This document shows positions 51,660-60,949 of a DNA stretch of 64,000 bases, in pieces. The translations under genes were made by a program, and so were the position numbers. Numbering within the stretch: the stretch's first letter is position 1; every line of letters begins with the position of its first letter. The notes beneath the pieces are model-generated. The model had not been told where the DNA came from. It saw nothing but the letters and a program-made list of their open reading frames with translations, and made no database searches. Location: contig JAAUSO010000007.1 in assembly GCA_012033205.1 (NCBI GenBank), positions 1-64,000 on the forward strand, in the 5' to 3' direction. Origin of the DNA: Richelia sp. SL_2_1 (GTDB lineage: Bacteria; Cyanobacteriota; Cyanobacteriia; Cyanobacteriales; Nostocaceae).

Positions 51660-52054
51660 ATGCACTTACGTTAGGTTATGAATATATTGCAAATTTTGGG
51701 GATTTTTAGCCTTGGCAACTGATAAATTTCAGAATAAAGATAAATAATTAAAAATTAAGTTTGCTTGAAAGTGATGACAAACACTGTACTAAGCTAAAAA
51801 GCCTTTAATTTGTATATTCAAATTTTATTCAAATCTTGTAGTGCGGGCAAGCCTGCCCGCTAGGAAAATACAAATTAAATGTGCGACAACTTACCAACTT
51901 GTTTGGCAATAGAATACATTACCAACTAAGTTGGTGGGATTTCAAATAGACATCTCCGAAAATTAATTATGCGTCACCCAGAACCCTTGTAGAGACGTAG
52001 CAATGCTACGTCTCTACATTCTTTTCCGGAGATGTCTAATACAGTAGAGGTGTA
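51660..52054. other. Convergent gap with two orphan operators and repeats
   Basis: It holds a strong hairpin GCGGGCA-AGCC-TGCCCGC (51843-51860), two TTACCAA-type palindromes (51891-51909, 51919-51937), and a GTAGAGACGTAGC palindrome (51989-52017). No start codon with a good ribosome binding site lies after the operators. Confidence 0.65.
51891..51937. promoter_or_regulatory. Pair of TTACCAA-N5-TTGG operators without a gene
   Basis: TTACCAA-CTTGT-TTGGCAA (51891-51909) and TTACCAA-CTAAG-TTGGTGG (51919-51937) have the same half-site and the same 5-bp centre as the operator at 51150. They lie between the ends of two convergent genes. Confidence 0.65.
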
Positions 52055-54514
52055 CTAAGTACTAGCCACTTCATTCTCAACTTCCGCAACTTCCAACATC
52101 GTCTTCAACACTGAATCCGGATTCAAACTAATGGAATCAATTCCTTGTTCCACTAAAAACCTGGCGAATTCCGGGTAATCACTGGGTGCTTGTCCACAAA
52201 TACCAATTTTACGGTTATGCTTTTTCACCGATTGGATAGCCAATTTTACCATCCGTTTCACACCTTCACTACGTTCGTCAAATAACCTTGCGACTAATGA
52301 CGAATCTCTATCTAAACCTAAAGTTAACTGAGTTAAATCATTAGAACCAATCGAAAAACCATCAAAAACTTGTGCAAATTCCTCAGCCATAATCACATTA
52401 TTAGGTAACTCGCACATTACATAAACCTGTAAACCATTCACACCTTGCTGTAAACCATTTTTTGCCATTTCTTCTAACACCAAATGTCCCTCATCGGGAG
52501 TCCGACAAAAAGGAATCATTGGAATCAAATTAGTCAAACCCATCTCTTCCCTTACCCGGAGAATAGCTTGACATTCTAAGGCAAAACCTTCACAATACCG
52601 TTCGTCATAATAGCGCGATGCACCCCGCCAACCCAACATTGGATTTTCTTCCTTGGGTTCAAATTGTCTTCCCCCCAGCAAATTCGCATATTCATTACTT
52701 TTAAAATCCGACATCCTAACTATTACTGGCTTCGGATAAAATGCCGCTGTAATTCTAGCGATTCCTTGAGCTAATTTATCGACAAAAAATGCTGGTTTAT
52801 GGTGATAAAGTGCAGTTATCTCAGCAATTTTTTCCTTGACAAACGCATCTTCTAACTCATCAAAATAAACCAAAGCCATCGGATGAATTTGAATTTGATT
52901 GGCAATAATAAATTCAGTCCGTGCTAACCCCACACCATCATTGGGAATTGTCGATAAACGAAATGCTTCTTGAGGATTTCCCACATTCATTAAAATTTGC
53001 GTTCTTGTACGGGGTAAATCTTCTAACTGTACCTCTTCCACTACAAAAGGTAACAATCCTTGATAAACCTTGCCTTCTTCCCCTTCCGCACAAGAAACTG
53101 TTATCTCCTGGGAAGTTTTCAATATCTGAGTTGCATTATCGCATCCCACAATCGCAGGTAAGCCTAACTCTCGCGCAATAATCGCCGAATGACAAGTCCT
53201 CCCCCCCGAATTAGTAACGATCGCACTGGCTTTTTTCATAATCGGTTCCCAATCAGGGTCGGTTCTATCCGTTACCAGTATTTCCCCAGCTTGGAACTGT
53301 TCGATTTTACTCACATCCACAATTACCCGCGCTTTTCCGTGAGCGATGGCTTCCCCCACAGCACGTCCGATGGTAAGAAGATGGGGGGAGTTAGAAGCAG
53401 AATTGTTCTCTTGTCCCCTTGTCTCCTTGTCCTTAACAAAGCGATAACTTCTTAAAGTATTCTGCTGCTTCTGTGACTGTACCGTTTCCGGACGAGCTTG
53501 GACTATAAACAGTTCGTTGGTAATCCCGTCTTTAGCCCATTCCATATCCATCGGGGTGTATTTACCATGAACGTGAGAATAATGCTCTTCTATGACACAA
53601 GCCCACCGCCCTAACTGTAAAATATCTGCGTCGTTTAAAGCAAATTTACCTCTTTCGATAGAAGACACCGGCACATTTTTCACATTTTTCGTGCCGTCAT
53701 CGTAAACCATTTTGATTTCTTTACTACCCAATCTCTTATCAATAATTGGGCGAAATCCTGACATCAATGTTGGTTTAAAAACATGGTATTCATCGGGATT
53801 TACGGAACCTTGGACTACGTTTTCTCCCAAACCGTAAGCTGCTGTAATCAAAGCCGCATCTTTAAAACCGCTTTCTGTTTCAATGGAAAACATTACCCCC
53901 GAAGTTGCTAAATCCGAACGCACCATTTTCTGCACTCCCACGGCTAGGGCAACGTCAAAATGGTCAAAACCTTTAGTATGTCGATAAGAAATAGCTCTAT
54001 CTGTAAATAAGGAAGCAAAACAACGATGAGTAGCTCCTATTACCTCTTCAACTGTAGTGACGTTAAGGTAGGTTTCCTGCTGCCCCGCAAAACTCGCATC
54101 CGGTAAATCCTCTGCTGTGGCACTTGAACGCACTGCAACATCTGTATCCACATTATACTGCTCGCACAACTTAGTATATGCCGTTGCGATCGCGCTTTTA
54201 AATTCCGAGGGGAATGGTGTATGTAGCAACAATTTCCGCGCTTTCTTTCCCCGACTGCGTAAATTTTGTAAATTATCTACATCTAAATCAGCAAATAGCT
54301 GACGCAGCTTTTCTTCTAACCCCGCTGATTTTATAAAATAGCGATAAGCATAAGCAGTAGTCGCAAAACCATTGGGGACATTCACACCTTTAGAAGTCAA
54401 CTGTCCAATCATTTCTCCCAAAGACGCATTTTTACCACCGACTATGGGAATATCATTAATGCCGATTTGATTGAACCACAATATAAGCGCTTGTTCTTTA
54501 GCTATTTGATTCAT
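52055..54514 (-). CDS. ppsA: Phosphoenolpyruvate synthase
   Basis: This is an 819-residue PEP synthase (pyruvate, water dikinase). The N-terminal ATP-grasp domain opens WFNQIGINDIPIVGGKNASLGEMI (in part) and includes VAVRSSATAEDLPDASFAGQQ. The phosphohistidine domain has the catalytic His in SGGRTCHSAIIARELG. The TIM-barrel domain has FRLSTIPNDGVGLARTEFII, the FSIGSNDLTQLTLGLDRDS block and the catalytic Cys region GICGQAPSDYPEFA. Residues about 345-375 are a repeat-encoded insert at the domain linker (KDKETRGQENNSASNSP). It would run gluconeogenic PEP formation, the reverse of pyruvate kinase. Confidence 0.96.
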   Translation of the reverse strand: MNQIAKEQALILWFNQIGINDIPIVGGKNASLGEMIGQLTSKGVNVPNGFATTAYAYRYFIKSAGLEEKLRQLFADLDVDNLQNLRSRGKKARKLLLHTPFPSEFKSAIATAYTKLCEQYNVDTDVAVRSSATAEDLPDASFAGQQETYLNVTTVEEVIGATHRCFASLFTDRAISYRHTKGFDHFDVALAVGVQKMVRSDLATSGVMFSIETESGFKDAALITAAYGLGENVVQGSVNPDEYHVFKPTLMSGFRPIIDKRLGSKEIKMVYDDGTKNVKNVPVSSIERGKFALNDADILQLGRWACVIEEHYSHVHGKYTPMDMEWAKDGITNELFIVQARPETVQSQKQQNTLRSYRFVKDKETRGQENNSASNSPHLLTIGRAVGEAIAHGKARVIVDVSKIEQFQAGEILVTDRTDPDWEPIMKKASAIVTNSGGRTCHSAIIARELGLPAIVGCDNATQILKTSQEITVSCAEGEEGKVYQGLLPFVVEEVQLEDLPRTRTQILMNVGNPQEAFRLSTIPNDGVGLARTEFIIANQIQIHPMALVYFDELEDAFVKEKIAEITALYHHKPAFFVDKLAQGIARITAAFYPKPVIVRMSDFKSNEYANLLGGRQFEPKEENPMLGWRGASRYYDERYCEGFALECQAILRVREEMGLTNLIPMIPFCRTPDEGHLVLEEMAKNGLQQGVNGLQVYVMCELPNNVIMAEEFAQVFDGFSIGSNDLTQLTLGLDRDSSLVARLFDERSEGVKRMVKLAIQSVKKHNRKIGICGQAPSDYPEFARFLVEQGIDSISLNPDSVLKTMLEVAEVENEVAST
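53380..53436. repeat. Heptamer repeats inserted in ppsA
   Basis: The CTTGTCC/CCTTGTCTCC heptamers, also seen in phnI and at 1280-1310, are translated in frame within the linker that precedes the phosphohistidine domain. Confidence 0.82.
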
Positions 54515-55076
54515 AACTATTTAGCTGCTCCGGTAGATGCCTAAATCGTGAATAATATTTTTTTATTAATTTATACTCTAATTGATTAATTATAAAACTT
54601 ACACATTGACAAAATCATCAATTGTGATTTTATCACCAAAACAAGCAGTTTTCAAAAGTCGGGTTTTATAAGTACTTAGGCTTGCATTATTTACATCATT
54701 ACTCGTGAGTTATATAAGCCCTGACTCTTCCCTCTCCCCTCTTCCCTCTTCCCTCTTCCCTTACAGATAAAAACTTGACTTTATACTTTTGATAAAGTAT
54801 ATTCAATCACCACAGATTCTTTTAAATCTAAAAAAAGCAGCACATCCATCTAGAAGCCATACTCTAAGCGTTAATGCTACAAATGGCTAATTATAGGACG
54901 TGCCTACTTTAAACAGTATAAAACCGCTTGTACTTATAATTAATTAATTAAAGCCAAAACCATAGGTTTGGATGGGATTCTTAAAATTTAAAAACAGAGA
55001 TTCTATAGCTAATTAAGCAGGCAAATTTACGCACCCAAAATATCTCACCCACCCTACATTTCCCTCACCAATTAAG
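54515..55076. other. Intergenic region, no gene
   Basis: It contains a TTCCCTC heptamer array (about 54730-54765) and otherwise AT-rich sequence. The ppsA promoter should be near 54520-54620. Confidence 0.55.
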
Positions 55077-55319
55077 TTAGTCGTTTTCCCATACTTCCCT
55101 ACCAATTAAATCAGCGATGCGATCGCGCAGCAAAAATTCACATTTTTCTAACTCGCATTCAATGCAAACCCACTCTCTTGCCGGTATGTATTGACACAAT
55201 GTATATATAGGCTGTTGTCGGCTTACTACTCCTCTTTGAACCAATCGCCGTGCTTCGTCCTGAATCACGTCTAAAGAGTAATTGATAGAAGACACCGTAT
55301 TGACACTCATAATTACCAC
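55077..55319 (-). CDS. DUF4327 protein
   Basis: This 80-residue protein matches the cyanobacteria-specific DUF4327 over YSLDVIQDEARRLVQRGVVS, RQQPIYTLCQYIPAREWVCI and FLLRDRIADLIGREVWEND. Conserved Cys residues (LCQYI, VCIECELEKCEF) stand out. Function is unknown. The start may instead be the internal ATG at residue 4 (55310). It stands alone between two long non-coding regions. Confidence 0.85.
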   Translation of the reverse strand: MVIMSVNTVSSINYSLDVIQDEARRLVQRGVVSRQQPIYTLCQYIPAREWVCIECELEKCEFLLRDRIADLIGREVWEND

Positions 55320-56415
55320 TCGCTATGTTACACGTAAGTATTATTCCCAAAATTTAGCCGAAACGAACAAGGTAATAAACCTATTTTCTACTCTGTTTTT
55401 TGTAATTTGCTATACGGAACTATTTACATTTTGACGTTATAAAACCTCAAAAAATATAAAGATATGTTAAGAAAGTCATCAAGTTATAACATTTTCCTCA
55501 GATATATGAAAAGCATCATTTTTTTTGTAGCAAATATGACATCTAACTTATTAATCCCAGGATTATTAGGGGAACTTAATAATCAGAAATCAATCAGATA
55601 ACCAGTAGAACAGGCTTTTGAGTAAGTTTATGAGTTGAATTATTTATTTACAACAAAGGTTAAATTTCAAATTAAATTTAGATTTAGATTTACCTGTCCC
55701 CAGGAAAACAACGGATAAATATCCTCAAATAGCCAGGGTATAAACTATCGCCTTCCATAGATGCTAAGGTACAACAAAACAGCTAAAGATTTACCTACTG
55801 TTAATAATTTCTTAAGCAGATTTGTAATTACTTAGTCAAGTAAAATACTACTTTAAACATAAGTCTTTGAGACAAACAGGTGTAGCAAGACAATATCGCG
55901 ATCGCATCAGACGAATATTGAATTGAGTTATGAATTCATAACTTCAGCGATTTATTTAGTTTGCGTGAACAGTGTGAACGTATTAGATTTATGTCTAATG
56001 CATTACAAATAATTAATCTGTAAAATCAGATCAACTTACGTAAATTATTGGATTAAATCTTGTTAACTTTAGTAAAGTGGATAAAATTTCCTGATAATAG
56101 GTGTATGGAACAATGTATGATAAAAGATTTTGAAAAAGACTCTATGAAAGTGAATTAGCATCAGTTCCGAGGATTTAATCGAGAAGAAGTGCCGATATCT
56201 AATCTTAAAGGTTAAGAAAACATTAAGTCATCAAGCCTTGATTATTTCAGTTAAAATTGCAATGCTGCTTTTTCTAACTATTTGTTTTTCCCAATCTCGA
56301 CTATCCGTAATTATTATTTAACAATTGATAGTTTTGATTTGATTCGGTTATCAGTTAAGCCTTGTAGGAGTATGTAAACCAAAGTAAAATAGCACGCGGT
56401 GTTTAAGGAGTGAAA
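55320..56415. other. 1.1-kb intergenic region, no gene
   Basis: No convincing coding frame is found on either strand. A perfect 18-bp palindrome AGTTATGAATTCATAACT lies at 55926-55943, a HIP1-like GCGATCGC at about 55900, and an AT-rich stretch with hairpin potential around 55540-55620. The length is large enough to hide an sRNA, but I cannot point to one. Confidence 0.5.
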
Positions 56416-57378
56416 ATGATTTATATTCGGGGTGTGAGGTTAACTAGTAGCCTAGTTAAACGACTGTTTTGTGCTGCCATATTTGGCTTAAGCATGAGTT
56501 TGACAGTAGCTTGTCAGCAAGGAAAAGATTCTCAAGATTCAACGGTAGAATCGGTTAATCCTACAAATAACCAAAATATCGCTACGACAACACAAAAAAC
56601 ACCAGGTGAAATCAGCGTAAATGTACCATCACCTTTTCCGACAGTGAGTAGCCCGCAAGTAACTGCACCTGCTATTCCTAACTCAGTTGCGAGAGTACCG
56701 CAAAATCAAAACCAAGCACCTGGGAGTGAATCTTCTTCAGAAAATAATTCTATTTCTAAAGCTTTAACCGAAAAACTTGGTCCTCAAGCTGCTTCTCAAC
56801 CAAATATTTCTCAACCACAAACTCAAACGGAGATTCCAAATCAACCGAATTCCAATAAACCTGTTGTTCAAGCTTTAAGAAGTGCAGCTAATAATCCAGG
56901 CAGAAAAATTGCAGCTGCTAGTAATACAAATGTTTATCGGAGTCAGCGATTGGGTGTTAATTTTAATTATCCAAAAGGTTTTGTAATTAAAGAACCCCAA
57001 TCCGGTTCTAATGCATCAAAAGTGTTGGAATTATGGAGTCTTCAAGATTATCAAGCAATTGCAGAAGGGAAATATCAAAATACATTTTCACCGGGAAACA
57101 TGAGTATCTCGTTAGAGAATAATCCTCAAGGTTTATCTTTAGTTCAATGGGTAAGTAATAATGAAGAATTTGGAGATGTCATCCCAGAGAGTTACGATAC
57201 AAAAATTGTTGCTGGAAAAGAAGCAATCTCTTTTCGTACTGAGGGTTTATATGAATTCCAAAATATAGCATTACCTAGTACTGATGGTAAAAAAATTATT
57301 CTCATTAGCTTTGCTAAAGGAGATAAGAATTATCAAAATGTATTTGACCAAGTAGTTTCTAGTTTACAAGTTAATTAA
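56416..57378 (+). CDS. Lipoprotein with a low-complexity linker and a C-terminal globular domain
   Basis: The 320-residue protein starts at the ATG at 56416 with AAGGAG 5 nt upstream. The signal peptide ends in SLTVACQQG, a lipobox with Cys at about 33. Residues 40-170 are a Ser/Thr/Pro/Asn/Gln-rich spacer. The C-terminal domain (about 175-320) begins YRSQRLGVNFNYPKGFVIKE and has LVQWVSNNEEFG and ISFRTEGLYEFQNIALP, resembling PsbP-like or other lipoprotein beta domains of cyanobacteria. Function is unknown. It is anchored to a membrane facing the periplasm or lumen. Confidence 0.75.
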   Translation: MIYIRGVRLTSSLVKRLFCAAIFGLSMSLTVACQQGKDSQDSTVESVNPTNNQNIATTTQKTPGEISVNVPSPFPTVSSPQVTAPAIPNSVARVPQNQNQAPGSESSSENNSISKALTEKLGPQAASQPNISQPQTQTEIPNQPNSNKPVVQALRSAANNPGRKIAAASNTNVYRSQRLGVNFNYPKGFVIKEPQSGSNASKVLELWSLQDYQAIAEGKYQNTFSPGNMSISLENNPQGLSLVQWVSNNEEFGDVIPESYDTKIVAGKEAISFRTEGLYEFQNIALPSTDGKKIILISFAKGDKNYQNVFDQVVSSLQVN

Positions 57379-57395
57379 CTCTATTTTTCGTGGTG

Positions 57396-57620
57396 TGAGA
57401 AGTCGGGTTTTGATGATATTTATTTCCTATAACCAATAAGCTTAAAAACCCGACTTCTTAACAGCTTATGAGGTGAGAAGTCGGGTTTTGATGATATTTA
57501 TTTCCTATAACCAATAAGCTTAAAAAACCCGACTTCTTAACAGCTTATGAGGTGAGAAGTCGGGTTTTGATGATGTTTATTTCGTGATCGGAATATTTGA
57601 GGTAAAAAACCCGACTTCTG
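57396..57620. repeat. Triple tandem GTCGGG hairpin array
   Basis: Two nearly identical 78-79-bp units and a diverged third run in tandem. Each holds GAGAAGTCGGGTTTTGATGA and its complement AAAACCCGACTTCT about 40 nt later. They sit between the convergent ends of the lipoprotein and SLH genes and probably stop transcription from both sides. Confidence 0.9.
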
Positions 57621-57643
57621 AAACATCAACTGTCAACTATCAA

Positions 57644-59149
57644 CTAATTCTTAACAATAAAAGGTGAATCAATTTCCCAAACTTTCCCAGCAAGAACTAA
57701 TATTTGATAAATCATTACTGCTACTTCTGCACGGGTTGCGGGTTGATTTGGTCTAAATTTATTAATTTGAGGATAATTGACGATAAGTCCATTTAGGGTG
57801 GCTATTGCGACTTCATTTTGAGCATAATTGGGAATTTCGCTGCTGTCAGCATAATATATATTCAAGTCAATTTCGACTTGATTTGTTAATCCTAATCCTC
57901 TTACTAAGGAGAATAAGACTTCTATACGGGGAATATTTTGGTTAGGAAGAAATTTCTTATTTGGATAACCAAACAGAAATAGTCCTTGATACGCTTGTTG
58001 AATTACTTGATAAGCCCAAAAGTTTTGTTTAACATCTTCAAATACAATCGGTTCTCGTAAAGACTGGGGATTAAAGGCTTTTACTAATAATGCAGCATAT
58101 TGCGCGCGCGTGATTGTTGCATCAGGTTTAAAGGTTCGATTGGGAAAACCCGCGACTATTTCTAATTCAATTAATTCCCGGATAAAATCAAAAGCCCAAT
58201 GTCCATTGATGTCAGTAAATTTAATGTATTTCGGTTCCGGAATTGGTTCCGGAATTGGTTCCGGAATTGGTTCAGGTTCGGGATCAGCAAAAAACTGAAT
58301 ATTTCCGTTAACTTTCAGAGATTCTACTTGATTATCTAGAGAAATAAGTTTATTAATACTAGCATTTTGGATATCAAACTGACCGTTATCGCGAAAAATA
58401 TTATTTCCCGAACTTCTATTGTTGCCAATATCTGGTAATGCATTTGCGACAACGGTTAAACCATCTTGAACATTACGTTCGCATACATTTTCCCGCAAAA
58501 ATGGACGAGCATCACCAGATACAACTATTCCCGAACGGTTTTCGTAAATATGATTATTGATAATTTTAGTAGTAGCGCTATCGCTAATTGCAATACCGAA
58601 ACCTGTTTGAAAACAACTATTACCTCTAACTTCACCTTGAGAATTTTTGGTAATTGAAATACCGCTGGCAGAATTTTGAGTAAATATATTATCTTTGATA
58701 ACTGGATTAGCATCTCCAGCCACAAAAATTCCTTCACGCTGAGAATTGATGAAAGTACAGTTTTTAATTGTAGGTGAAGATGATTCAATCCAAACAGCAG
58801 TACCACGAGTAGCGGAATTTGTTACAGTTAAACCTTCAAGTCGAGAACCATTACTCAATACAAAAGTTATATTTTGACTGCCAAAAATCCGGCTAATATA
58901 TTTACCGCTACCATTAATTACAATACCGCTACCTTTGTTAGTTTCATTACCGATAATTGTGACTCCAAAGGGAACTATTAAAGGAAAAAGTTCACCGTTA
59001 GTAGGATTGTAATTACCTTCTAAAAGCTGAATTTTTGTTCCTGAAGCAGCTTGTTGAAGAGCCTGACTAATAGTTTTTAAAGGTGCTTGTTGACTACCGG
59101 AATTGCTATCGCTTCCTGTAGTCGGATTTACATAGATTAATTTAAGCAT
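57644..59149 (-). CDS. DUF1565/beta-helix protein with three SLH domains
   Basis: This is a 501-residue protein. Residues 4-35 (YVNPTTGSDSNSGSQQAPLKTISQAL) are DUF1565-type, followed by a right-handed parallel beta-helix to about 285 with N-rich turns (TVTNSATRG, NHIYENRSG, NIFRDNG). A EPIPEPIPEP linker (about 292-308) joins three SLH domains (about 310-495), which bind cell-wall polymers. No signal peptide precedes the DUF1565 part, which is strange for a wall protein. The start codon is preceded only by a weak ribosome site. It probably decorates the outer envelope. Confidence 0.85.
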   Translation of the reverse strand: MLKLIYVNPTTGSDSNSGSQQAPLKTISQALQQAASGTKIQLLEGNYNPTNGELFPLIVPFGVTIIGNETNKGSGIVINGSGKYISRIFGSQNITFVLSNGSRLEGLTVTNSATRGTAVWIESSSPTIKNCTFINSQREGIFVAGDANPVIKDNIFTQNSASGISITKNSQGEVRGNSCFQTGFGIAISDSATTKIINNHIYENRSGIVVSGDARPFLRENVCERNVQDGLTVVANALPDIGNNRSSGNNIFRDNGQFDIQNASINKLISLDNQVESLKVNGNIQFFADPEPEPIPEPIPEPIPEPKYIKFTDINGHWAFDFIRELIELEIVAGFPNRTFKPDATITRAQYAALLVKAFNPQSLREPIVFEDVKQNFWAYQVIQQAYQGLFLFGYPNKKFLPNQNIPRIEVLFSLVRGLGLTNQVEIDLNIYYADSSEIPNYAQNEVAIATLNGLIVNYPQINKFRPNQPATRAEVAVMIYQILVLAGKVWEIDSPFIVKN

Positions 59150-59315
59150 ATTAATACTTTTTCACTTACGTTAAAATACTACCGCGAACAATCCCAGTAA
59201 GCAGGTAGCGCTGATAGCATATGTCTAAATAAGAAGATTTTATTTAATTTTATTTTATTTTATTTAATTTATTTTTAACTCTCAAACGTTGTATTAGACA
59301 AGTAATAATACTTAT

Positions 59316-60107
59316 TTATTTCAAGTCATTGCTGAATAACTTTGTTCCGCATATTTTGCAAAACTTGGCATTTTCATCGTGTAAATCCCAACCGCATCCC
59401 GAACAAATTGTTTTTACTTGATTAGTAGTTTTAATTATTTGCTTGATTAAATCGCCGACTTGCCAAGGAATCAACGCGATACCTGTTAAAATCATTAAAA
59501 CTGTTAAAAGACGACCAATTTGAGTAACTGGAGTCACGTCGCCAAACCCTACAGTTGTCATGGTTACAATCGAAAAATATATTGCATCGACAAAAGTACT
59601 AAAAACTTCTGGGTTAGCTGGATGTTCCACTTGGTAAATTAACCCAGAATAAACAAAAATAATTGCAAATAAGGTAAATAATATTCGTGTAAAAATAGTA
59701 CCATCTTCCGTTGAAACATGACCAAATAAAAATTTACGATCAAGATATCTGATTAATCGTAAAATTCTAAACCATCGCAACAAACGGATGTAGCTAATAT
59801 CAATCGCTCCCACAAAAAATGGTAATATTGCGATTAAATCAATAATAGAATATAGGCTAAAAATATAATTAATTCGATTTTCCGCGCTCCACAAACGTAA
59901 TAAATACTCTAGAGCAAAAATAATTACAATTAATGTATCGATAATACTTAGAACTAAGCGAATAGATTCAGTAAGTTGATAAGTTTGTGCTACAAAAATC
60001 ATTGAAGACAGCATTACTAAGATGACAATTGTAATATTAATTGCCTTGCCTAATGATGTTTCCAAGTCTTTTAAATAAAAGGCTGTATTTTCTTTACTTA
60101 TGAACAT
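59316..60107 (-). CDS. Voltage-gated-type K+ channel with a C-terminal zinc ribbon
   Basis: This is a 263-residue channel of six helices. S1-S3 span about 25-105. S4 is the Arg-rich YIRLLRWFRILRLIRYL (about 108-125). The pore helix and selectivity filter read IVTMTTVGFGDVTP (about 188-201). S6 is LLTVLMILTGIALIPW. The C-terminal tail is a double CxxC zinc ribbon (CSGCGWDL..FCKICGTKLF). Bacterial Kv relatives usually end in a coiled coil or RCK domain, so the zinc ribbon is a less common sensor module. It should act in the plasma or thylakoid membrane. Confidence 0.9.
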   Translation of the reverse strand: MFISKENTAFYLKDLETSLGKAINITIVILVMLSSMIFVAQTYQLTESIRLVLSIIDTLIVIIFALEYLLRLWSAENRINYIFSLYSIIDLIAILPFFVGAIDISYIRLLRWFRILRLIRYLDRKFLFGHVSTEDGTIFTRILFTLFAIIFVYSGLIYQVEHPANPEVFSTFVDAIYFSIVTMTTVGFGDVTPVTQIGRLLTVLMILTGIALIPWQVGDLIKQIIKTTNQVKTICSGCGWDLHDENAKFCKICGTKLFSNDLK

Positions 60108-60204
60108 ATTTACCCAATTTTATAAGTTAAAAAATAGAAGTGCAATTACATCTTAAGTACTGCCAAACATCTCTAATTTAACACTCATATTAAAATATTT
60201 TGTA

Positions 60205-60867
60205 TCAATCTTTATCTTCTAAATAAGATGAAAACGAATTTGCAAAAATTGCTGCTTGGGTTCTATCTCGTAATTCTAAGCGGTTTAATATATTAGTAAC
60301 ATGATTTTTAACTGTACCTTCAGAAATATAGAGTTGTTGAGCAATTTCGCGGTTATTTGCACCTGTTGCAATCAAGCGTAATACTTCTTTTTCTCTTTTA
60401 GTAAGTTCAGTTAAAGTTGGTGGTGGAGAAGATGATTGAGTTGATGTATTTGCAGGAAATTGAGTTAAAAGTTTTTTAACAATTCCTGGTCCTAATTGAG
60501 TATATCCTCTATGTACAGCCCGAATTGCGACAGCTAATTCTTCTGAAGGTGTATCTTTAAGTAAATAACCCATTGCCCCATTTTGTAATGCTGCTTTGAT
60601 ATATTCATCATCATCAAAGGTTGTTAACACCAAAATTTTAATTTGAGGGAATTTTTCTTTTATTTCTCTTGTTGCAGCAACTCCATCCATTAGAGGCATT
60701 CTGATATCCATCAATATTACATTTGGCTGCAATGTTTCAACAAATTCAACTGCTTCTTTACCATTTGCTGCTTCTCCTACAACTTCTAAATCTGGTTCTA
60801 ATTCTAATAAAGTTTTTAAGCCTTGACGAATTAAATGTTGGTCATCTACAAGTAGTACAGTAATCAT
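60205..60867 (-). CDS. NarL/LuxR-family response regulator
   Basis: This 220-residue regulator has a receiver domain (VLLVDDQHLIRQGL; phospho-acceptor D54 in ILMDIRMP; K in YLLKDTPSEE). A LuxR-type helix-turn-helix follows from about 150 (LTKREKEVLRLIATGANNRE, IAQQLYISEGTVKNHV, LELRDRTQAAIFA). It is the partner of the sensor kinase whose stop lies about 83 bp upstream on the same strand. It likely controls neighbouring Spy-like genes or itself. Confidence 0.95.
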   Translation of the reverse strand: MITVLLVDDQHLIRQGLKTLLELEPDLEVVGEAANGKEAVEFVETLQPNVILMDIRMPLMDGVAATREIKEKFPQIKILVLTTFDDDEYIKAALQNGAMGYLLKDTPSEELAVAIRAVHRGYTQLGPGIVKKLLTQFPANTSTQSSSPPPTLTELTKREKEVLRLIATGANNREIAQQLYISEGTVKNHVTNILNRLELRDRTQAAIFANSFSSYLEDKD

Positions 60868-60949
60868 ATATATGGGGAATGGGGAATTGGGAATTGGGAA
60901 TAGCGAATGGGGAATTGGGAATATTATTTTAGAAATAATGAATACATAA

